A DNA stretch of 18,895 nt from Oscillospiraceae bacterium (GTDB lineage: Bacteria; Bacillota; Clostridia; Oscillospirales; Oscillospiraceae): assembly GCA_031288675.1 (NCBI GenBank), contig JAITQY010000140.1, positions 1 through 18,895 on the forward strand, written 5' to 3'. This document shows, piece after piece, positions 14,809 to 18,895 of this stretch. A model generated the notes under the pieces. It was not told the origin of the DNA, made no database searches, and worked only from the letters and a program-made list of their open reading frames with translations. The first letter of the stretch is position 1. Every line of letters begins with the position of its first letter. The position numbers and the translations under genes are program-made.

Positions 14809-16050
14809 TCAGAAGTCCAAAGTGGCGAAGTAGTCGTCAGGGGTTTCGGCGCGGCGTATCATCTCCACGCTGCCGTCTTCACAGAGGAGAAGCTCTTTGG
14901 ATTTCAGCTTGCCGTTGTAGTTATATCCCATCGCATAACCGTGTGCTCCGGTATCGTGGATAATAATCAGGTCGCCAAGCTGAATCTCCGGCAACATTCT
15001 GTCGACCGCAAATTTATCGTTGTTTTCGCACAGAGAGCCGGTGACGTCGTACTTTTTAACCGCCGGAGCACCCTCTTTACCATTGACGGTGATATGGTGG
15101 TACGCGCCGTACATAGCGGGGCGCATAAGATCAACCGCGCAGGCGTCAAGCCCGATGTACTCTTTATAGATATGTTTCTCGTGAATCGCGGTCGCGACAA
15201 GGCATCCGTAAGGGGCAAGCATATACCGACCAAGCTCAGAGAATATCGCAACGCCGCCCATACCAGCCGGAACGAGAATTTTCTCGTAAACGCGGCGTAC
15301 GCCCTCGCCGACCTCCTCAATGCTGACCGGGCTTTGCTCCGGAAGATACGGAATTCCGATTCCGCCGGAAAGGTTGATAAACTTAATATCGCAGCCGGTC
15401 TCGTCACGCAGCTGAACCGCAACCCTGAATAGAACCTCCGCAAGCTGAGGGTAGTAAAGCTCCGTAAGCGCGTTGCTGACAAGGAAGCTGTGTATACCGA
15501 AAGTTTTCACGCCTTTGGCTTTCAGTTTTTTGAAGCCTTCCGCGAGCTGAGCGTAAGTAAAACCATATTTGGCGTCGCCGGGATTGTCCATAACGCCGTT
15601 GGACAGTTCCATAATACCGCCTGGATTATACCGGCAGCTGATAGTTTCCGGAATGTATCCGATCGCCTGTTCCAAAGCGTCTATATGTGTAAAGTCATCA
15701 AGGTTAATCGTCGCGCCGAGTTTGGCGGCAAGCCGAAATTCTCCCTCCGGAGTGGCATTGCTGCTAAACATAATTTCTTTGCCGGGAAATTCAGCGCGTT
15801 CCGCAAGAAGAAGCTCCGTGTAAGAACTGCAATCAACGCCGCACCCCTCTTCCTTTAGAATCTCTAAAATAGACGGATTAGGAGTAGCTTTAACCGCGAA
15901 ATATTCCTTAAACCCTTTATTCCAAGAAAACGCTTTAAGCAAAGCTCTTGCGTTACGGCGTATCCCCGCTTCATCATACAGATGAAACGGCGTTCCGAAT
16001 TCGCAGGCTATTTCTTCTAATTTTTGTGCGTTAACAAAAGGTTTTTTCAT
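14809..16050 (-). CDS. lysA: Diaminopimelate decarboxylase
   Basis: 413 residues. It is a PLP enzyme that decarboxylates meso-diaminopimelate to lysine in the cytoplasm. The fold-type III barrel shows EYFAVKATPNPS with the PLP lysine at K54, CGVDCSSYTEL, FSSNATP, GIHSFLVSN, SGGIGIPY, and in the C-terminal domain GSLCENNDKFA with the active-site cysteine, followed by HDTGAHGYAMGYNYN. The sequence closely follows the clostridial form of the enzyme, not the E. coli type. The ATG is 49 bp from the divergent spoIIGA start and is preceded by AGGGGAAAC. No convincing promoter is visible close upstream. The nearest strong minus-strand promoter is beyond sigE at 17672-17700. Confidence 0.93.
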   Translation of the reverse strand: MKKPFVNAQKLEEIACEFGTPFHLYDEAGIRRNARALLKAFSWNKGFKEYFAVKATPNPSILEILKEEGCGVDCSSYTELLLAERAEFPGKEIMFSSNATPEGEFRLAAKLGATINLDDFTHIDALEQAIGYIPETISCRYNPGGIMELSNGVMDNPGDAKYGFTYAQLAEGFKKLKAKGVKTFGIHSFLVSNALTELYYPQLAEVLFRVAVQLRDETGCDIKFINLSGGIGIPYLPEQSPVSIEEVGEGVRRVYEKILVPAGMGGVAIFSELGRYMLAPYGCLVATAIHEKHIYKEYIGLDACAVDLMRPAMYGAYHHITVNGKEGAPAVKKYDVTGSLCENNDKFAVDRMLPEIQLGDLIIIHDTGAHGYAMGYNYNGKLKSKELLLCEDGSVEMIRRAETPDDYFATLDF

Positions 16051-16082
16051 GGTGCTTGTTTCCCCTTTTTTTGTAATTCCGG

Positions 16083-16093
16083 TGTGGTATATT
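16083..16093 (+). promoter_or_regulatory. Possible extended -10 element of spoIIGA
   Basis: TGTGG followed by TATATT (16088-16093) lies 6 nt before the spoIIGA ATG at 16100, with no good -35 at 17 bp. If used, the mRNA would start at or very near the ATG. In Bacillus the spoIIG promoter is activated by Spo0A and also has non-standard -35 spacing. No clear Spo0A box is seen here. Confidence 0.35.
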
Positions 16094-16099
16094 CAGCCT

Positions 16100-16879
16100 A
16101 TGCAGGTCATTTACATAGATTCATTTTTCGTAATTAATCTTGCGGTCAACTATCTGCTTATTTCTGCAACCGCAAAGTTAAGCGCGCTCAGAACGCGGCA
16201 CTTAAAGTTTTTTCTTGCCGCACTTGTTGGCGCCGCATACGCCGCCGTAACGGTTTTGCCGTTTACACCGGCGTTCGTAAGCGCGCTGCCGGTAAGGCTT
16301 GCATTCGGAGTGCTGCTTGCGCTGATAGCGTTCGGAAGGGAACGTAATCTCGGGCGGCTCGTGATAATTTTCTTCGCGCTGTCCGCGTGCTTCGCCGGAG
16401 CTTCGCTGTTGGTCGGACGTGTAAGTTTCAAAACCGTGCTGCTTACCGCCGCGACCGCTTACGCCGTAATAACGTGCGTATTCAAGTTCGCCGCCGCGAG
16501 AAAACCTGCGCCTACATCGCCTACGACAATGCTGAGAATCACGCTTGGGGGAAATCAAGCCACCGTAATCGTGCTGAACGACACCGGAAACAGCCTTCGC
16601 GATCCGCAAACCGGCACAATTCTGCCGGTTCTGAATTATAGCGCGGTAAGAAGTCTGTTCAAAGGCAATACGCGTCAAATACTCGAAAGCGCGTTAACCT
16701 CCCCCGAAAAATTCTCCGCACTGCCGGGCGATCTAAAGTGGCGGCTGATACCGTATAACGCCGTCGGAGTAAGCAACGGGTTATTATTAGCGGTAAAAGC
16801 GGAAGAAATCACGGGAGCGGCATCACATTGGTTCGCAATATCACCAAACGAAATAAACTCTTACGGAGGCGTAATATGA
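16100..16879 (+). CDS. spoIIGA: Sigma-E processing peptidase SpoIIGA
   Basis: 259 residues from the ATG at 16100, chosen because the resulting N-terminus (MQVIYIDSFFVINLAVNYLLI) matches the family start. A frame from 16049 would add 17 non-typical residues. The N-terminal half has about five membrane helices (to residue 130). The C-terminal half is the aspartic protease domain with VLNDTGNSLRDPQTG, catalytic D161, and IPYNAVGVSNGLLL. The enzyme cleaves the pro-sequence of SigE in the mother cell after a forespore signal. At 259 residues it is shorter than the Bacillus protein of about 309. It overlaps sigE by 4 bases (ATGA), a coupled operon typical of spore formers. No Shine-Dalgarno precedes the chosen ATG. 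Confidence 0.92.
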   Translation: MQVIYIDSFFVINLAVNYLLISATAKLSALRTRHLKFFLAALVGAAYAAVTVLPFTPAFVSALPVRLAFGVLLALIAFGRERNLGRLVIIFFALSACFAGASLLVGRVSFKTVLLTAATAYAVITCVFKFAAARKPAPTSPTTMLRITLGGNQATVIVLNDTGNSLRDPQTGTILPVLNYSAVRSLFKGNTRQILESALTSPEKFSALPGDLKWRLIPYNAVGVSNGLLLAVKAEEITGAASHWFAISPNEINSYGGVI

Positions 16880-17619
16880 AACTCTCATCATTCCACATTA
16901 ATCTAACGCAAGTCCGGCTTGCTTGGGAGCGTTTGCTTGCAAAGCTCGGAATCCGCAGTTCCGGCAGCGTATTTTACGTCGGCGGTCCCGATACTCTGCC
17001 GCCGCCGCTAAGCCGCGATGAGGAAGCGGAGTGTATCAGCCGTTTGAGCTTAGCGGAGACTTCCGAAAGGGCAAAACAGACACTGATAGAGCGCAATCTG
17101 CGTTTAGTAGTTTATATCGCGCGCAGATTTGAGAATACGGGAATACCTATAGAAGACCTTGTTTCAATAGGCACTATCGGGCTGATCAAGTCTATCGGCG
17201 CGTTTAATCCGGAAAAGAATATCAAACTTGCCACATATGCCTCCCGTTGCGTGGAGAACGAAATACTGATGTTTTTAAGAAAGACCCATAATCAGAAGAC
17301 AGAAATCTCTCTTGACGAGCCGCTGAACACCGACTGGGACGGCAACGAACTTCTGCTGTCCGAAATACTCGGAACAGAGGAAGACTCCGTCACGCGAGGA
17401 TTAGAGGACGACAGCGAGCGTCAAATGCTTCGCGAAGCCGTACGGAGGTTAGGCGAACGTGAACGCGCCATCATTGAGCTTCGGTTCGGGCTTGGAAAGC
17501 CGCGAGAGTATACTCAAAAAGAAGTCGCCGACGCAATGGGTATAAGCCAAAGCTACATATCACGATTAGAGAAACGAATACTAAGCCGCCTTAAACGCGA
17601 TATAGCCAGATTGATATAA
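16876..17619 (+). CDS. sigE: RNA polymerase sporulation sigma factor SigE (pro-form)
   Basis: 247 residues from the ATG at 16876, backed by GGAGG 7 nt upstream and the ATGA overlap with spoIIGA. A longer frame from 16828 is not supported. It directs mother-cell transcription early in sporulation. The N-terminal pro-sequence (MKLSSFHINLTQVRLAWERL and on) is followed by VFYVGG, equivalent to the SpoIIGA cleavage region, so cleavage is expected near F33-Y34. Region 2 is IERNLRLVVYIARRFENTG through KLATYASRCVENEILMFLR. DEPLNTDWDGNELLLSEILG follows, and region 4 is LGERERAIIELRFG through SQSYISRLEKRI. These match SigE strongly. sigG, often the next gene, is absent. A minus-strand terminator and promoter follow instead. 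Confidence 0.96.
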   Translation: MKLSSFHINLTQVRLAWERLLAKLGIRSSGSVFYVGGPDTLPPPLSRDEEAECISRLSLAETSERAKQTLIERNLRLVVYIARRFENTGIPIEDLVSIGTIGLIKSIGAFNPEKNIKLATYASRCVENEILMFLRKTHNQKTEISLDEPLNTDWDGNELLLSEILGTEEDSVTRGLEDDSERQMLREAVRRLGERERAIIELRFGLGKPREYTQKEVADAMGISQSYISRLEKRILSRLKRDIARLI

Positions 17620-17671
17620 CCGCGAATATTCCGCAAAGCGTCAATACTTCTTAGAGGTTTTGTTCAAGCAC

Positions 17672-17700
17672 ATTATACCGCAAGTCATTTCAAAAGTCAA
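17672..17700 (-). promoter_or_regulatory. Strong leftward promoter antisense to sigE-spoIIGA
   Basis: Minus strand: TTGACT (17695-17700), 17-bp spacer, TATAAT (17672-17677). The transcript would begin near 17665, 46 nt beyond the sigE stop, and run antisense through sigE and spoIIGA. No minus-strand gene is seen until lysA at 16050. Confidence 0.6.
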
Positions 17701-17741
17701 GATGTAAACGTAAATAAATTGTGAACTTTTCTCATCAAAAA

Positions 17742-17778
17742 TCAGAGTTGCAGAGCTTAGAAAACTCTGCAACTCTGA
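17742..17778 (-). terminator. Rho-independent terminator of the DUF1858 gene
   Basis: TCAGAGTTGCAGAG (17742-17755) pairs perfectly over 14 bp with 17765-17778, with a 9-nt loop, and is followed on the minus strand by TTTTTG. It begins 6 nt after the DUF1858 stop. It could also stop sigE transcription from the other side, though the plus strand has only CCTTTG after it. Confidence 0.88.
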
Positions 17779-17784
17779 CCTTTG

Positions 17785-18198
17785 TCAGTCCTGAATCTGG
17801 AAATCGAGAATGACCTCGTGCATTTTTTCAAGCATCTCGTCAAGGTCAACGAGATGCGCGGCACACGCCTCCTCTAAGGTTTCTTCCGCAGAAATCTCAC
17901 AGCCGAGGCAGTGCATACCATACGCATAAAATATCGGCTTGCACTCCGGCGCGTATTTCAAAATATCGCCGATAGCAGTGTCCTTTGTAAGCTCGAAGTG
18001 CATTACCGCATTAACGCGAGCCAGAAACTGCTCGACCTCTACGCCGTGTACTTCGCAGGCTTCAGCAACAGTCTCGTCCTCCGATAAATGGCAACCGAGG
18101 CAGTGCATACCGATTTCATTAAAAAGTGCCGTCAACGCCTGTAGGTTCGGGCAAGCGCGCAACATATCAATAATAAGTGTTTCACGAGTAACAGTCAT
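17785..18198 (-). CDS. Tandem DUF1858 (hybrid-cluster-associated redox disulfide) protein
   Basis: 137 residues made of two copies of the DUF1858 domain, about 1-66 and 67-137. Each has a hydrophobic N-terminal half, then GMHCLGC (cysteines C33/C36 and C97/C100), then an acidic E-E/D-T-ACE/ACA-H pattern and a final helix. Single-domain members are about 65-75 residues and are described as redox-disulfide domains associated with hybrid cluster proteins, but a defined activity is not established to my knowledge. The CxxC pair could form a disulfide or bind a metal. There are further cysteines at 16, 48, 86 and 112. GGAGG lies 8 nt before the ATG. It is downstream of the zinc-ribbon gene, separated by a hairpin, and ends at a strong terminator. 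Confidence 0.88.
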   Translation of the reverse strand: MTVTRETLIIDMLRACPNLQALTALFNEIGMHCLGCHLSEDETVAEACEVHGVEVEQFLARVNAVMHFELTKDTAIGDILKYAPECKPIFYAYGMHCLGCEISAEETLEEACAAHLVDLDEMLEKMHEVILDFQIQD

Positions 18199-18225
18199 AG
18201 TGTTTTCCTCCCTGCTTAATTAAGA

Positions 18226-18264
18226 AGCAGTAGGCGCGGAACGCAACCGCCCCTGCCTACTGCT
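18226..18264 (-). terminator. Hairpin after the zinc-ribbon gene
   Basis: AGCAGTAGGC (18226-18235) pairs perfectly with GCCTACTGCT (18255-18264), and an inner GCGG/CCGC can extend the fold. It lies between the zinc-ribbon stop and the DUF1858 ribosome site. The minus strand continues TTCTTAATTAAG, a poor T-tract, so it may attenuate rather than end transcription. Confidence 0.6.
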
Positions 18265-18308
18265 GTTTGACTTCGCTAAGCCTGTTTCAGATGTTCTAAA
18301 AGGGCTGT

Positions 18309-18584
18309 TTAGCGACCCCTGTCTTCTGCAAAGCAATCACTGCAGAGAACCGGGCGGTCGGTCTTAGGCTCAAACGGTACGCGGGCTTCGCGTCCGCAAC
18401 GAGCGCAAGTGGTCGTGAAGTAAGTGCGGGGACCACGCGCAGCTGTTTTCTTTTGGTCACGGCACGTCTTACAACGCTGCGGCTCGTTCATAAAGCCTTT
18501 CTCAGCGTAGAACTCCTGCTCACCGGCGGTGAACACAAACTCCTCGCCACAGTCCTTACAGATTAGGGTCTTGTCTTGGTACAT
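18309..18584 (-). CDS. Small double zinc-ribbon protein
   Basis: 91 residues from the ATG at 18582-18584, chosen for GAGG 8 nt upstream and because MYQDKTLICKDCG is the family start. The in-frame extension to 18659 has no ribosome site. Two four-cysteine units are seen: CKDC (C9, C12) with CKTC (C38, C41), and CARC (C60, C63) with CSDC (C81, C84). The first unit, with FVFTAGEQEFYAEKGF and EPQRC, is the zf_Tbcl-type probable zinc ribbon (PF13451). The second, with ARVPFEPKTDRPVLCSDCF, is a CxxC ribbon often found with it in Clostridia. A role in nucleic-acid or protein binding is plausible but not shown. It lies downstream of a sigma factor remnant. Confidence 0.85.
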   Translation of the reverse strand: MYQDKTLICKDCGEEFVFTAGEQEFYAEKGFMNEPQRCKTCRDQKKTAARGPRTYFTTTCARCGREARVPFEPKTDRPVLCSDCFAEDRGR

Positions 18585-18667
18585 ATTGGTTTCCTCACTT
18601 TGGTCTTGCCCTTTTAGGGTCTTAAAATATTTGCGCACGGCTTTCGCCGGTATCGCCATTGATAATT

Positions 18668-18689
18668 AGGTTTCCGATTTAGAAAACCT
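18668..18689 (-). terminator. Weak hairpin after the sigma-factor remnant
   Basis: On the minus strand AGGTTTTC and GGAAACCT (18682-18689 and 18668-18675) can form an 8-bp stem including one G-U pair, around a 6-nt loop. It starts at the last base of the sigma remnant's stop codon. It lacks a T-run. Confidence 0.35.
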
Positions 18690-18895
18690 TACTCGTGTAG
18701 ACGGGCGCTTTTGTGCCTGATCCGCTGGATCGCATTGTCAACCGATTTTGCCGATTTGCCGATCCTATCCGCTATTTCGCCGTAAGATAAGCCGTCTAAA
18801 TACAGGCTTTATATTTGCTTTTCCAGCCCTGAAATAATACTTGCCAGACCGACTAAAAGCTCAAGGTAATGATCACTGGTTATATAATAATCTTA
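18689..18895 (-). pseudogene. Sigma-70 region 4 remnant (SigH-like) with in-frame TAA
   Basis: Read on the minus strand from the window edge, one frame gives YLELLVGLASIISGLEKQI, then TAA (18809-18811), then SLYLDGLSYGEIADRIGKS and, further on, KSVDNAIQRIRHKSARL, ending at the stop 18689-18691. In SigH-type factors this block reads as an LExxVLxLYLxGxSYxEIA helix-turn-helix followed by KSVDNAxQRxxxK, so the TAA replaces the conserved leucine after the isoleucine. One base change (TTA or CAA to TAA) would explain it. A second TAA in the same frame is at 18893-18895, at the very edge, so more damage or a frameshift upstream is likely. The 39 residues after the stop are well conserved, arguing for recent inactivation or a sequencing error. 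The N-terminal part is outside the window. Confidence 0.7.

Noticed and set aside
14752..15432. 226-codon plus-strand frame over lysA
   Set aside because: It is a shadow of lysA codon use. Its product shows no recognisable domain.
16051..16099. Lysine riboswitch upstream of lysA
   Set aside because: Only 49 bp separate lysA from spoIIGA, too short for the lysine riboswitch, and no such fold is seen.
16202..16678. 158-codon minus-strand frame inside spoIIGA
   Set aside because: spoIIGA is clear on the plus strand. This frame is low-complexity, basic and unlike any known protein, although an antisense RNA may cross it.

Overview
The window looks like a chromosomal segment of an endospore-forming, low-to-moderate GC Firmicute of class Clostridia, probably uncultured or gut-associated. 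The lineage call rests on a spoIIGA-sigE pair, a clostridial-type diaminopimelate decarboxylase, a Na+-translocating biotin decarboxylase, a DUF4830 membrane protein, LplB/LplC-type sugar permeases, a VanZ-like protein, a tandem DUF1858 protein and a double zinc-ribbon protein. Every gene except spoIIGA-sigE lies on the minus strand. I see no insertion sequence, integrase, CRISPR array, tRNA or rRNA.

Layout, left to right. At 1-768 is the 5' portion of a short-chain dehydrogenase with its own promoter, which overlaps a perfect palindrome. At 893-5603 is a six-gene minus-strand operon, transcribed oadA, oadG, biotin carrier protein, oadB, bioY, birA, from a good promoter at 5667-5695. It encodes a membrane Na+ pump that decarboxylates a carboxylic acid (oxaloacetate most likely), the biotin importer, and the ligase that would attach biotin to the carrier. 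At 5886-6416 is a DUF4830 membrane protein. At 6417-6934 is a long gap with a rightward orphan promoter and a degenerate 7-nt-period repeat array that runs into the 3' end of a Nudix hydrolase gene (6935-7369). At 7441-9460 are two sugar-type ABC permeases with their own promoter and terminator but no matching binding protein or ATPase. At 9659-13706, secA is followed after 7 nt by a family-5 solute-binding lipoprotein gene. At 14044-14523 is a VanZ-like membrane protein, and at 14809-16050 lysA. Divergent from lysA is spoIIGA-sigE (16100-17619), the protease and pro-sigma factor of the mother-cell sporulation programme. At 17785-18198 is a tandem DUF1858 protein and at 18309-18584 a double zinc-ribbon protein. 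At the right edge (18689-18895) is a sigma-70 region 4 remnant (SigH-like) interrupted by an in-frame TAA.

The most notable points are: the decarboxylase operon that carries its own biotin supply and attachment genes; the heptanucleotide-period repeat array with an orphan promoter aimed at it; a near-consensus promoter just beyond sigE that points backwards through sigE-spoIIGA towards lysA; the broken sigma factor; and a recurring TGTG-N-TATAAT extended -10 at most promoters found here.
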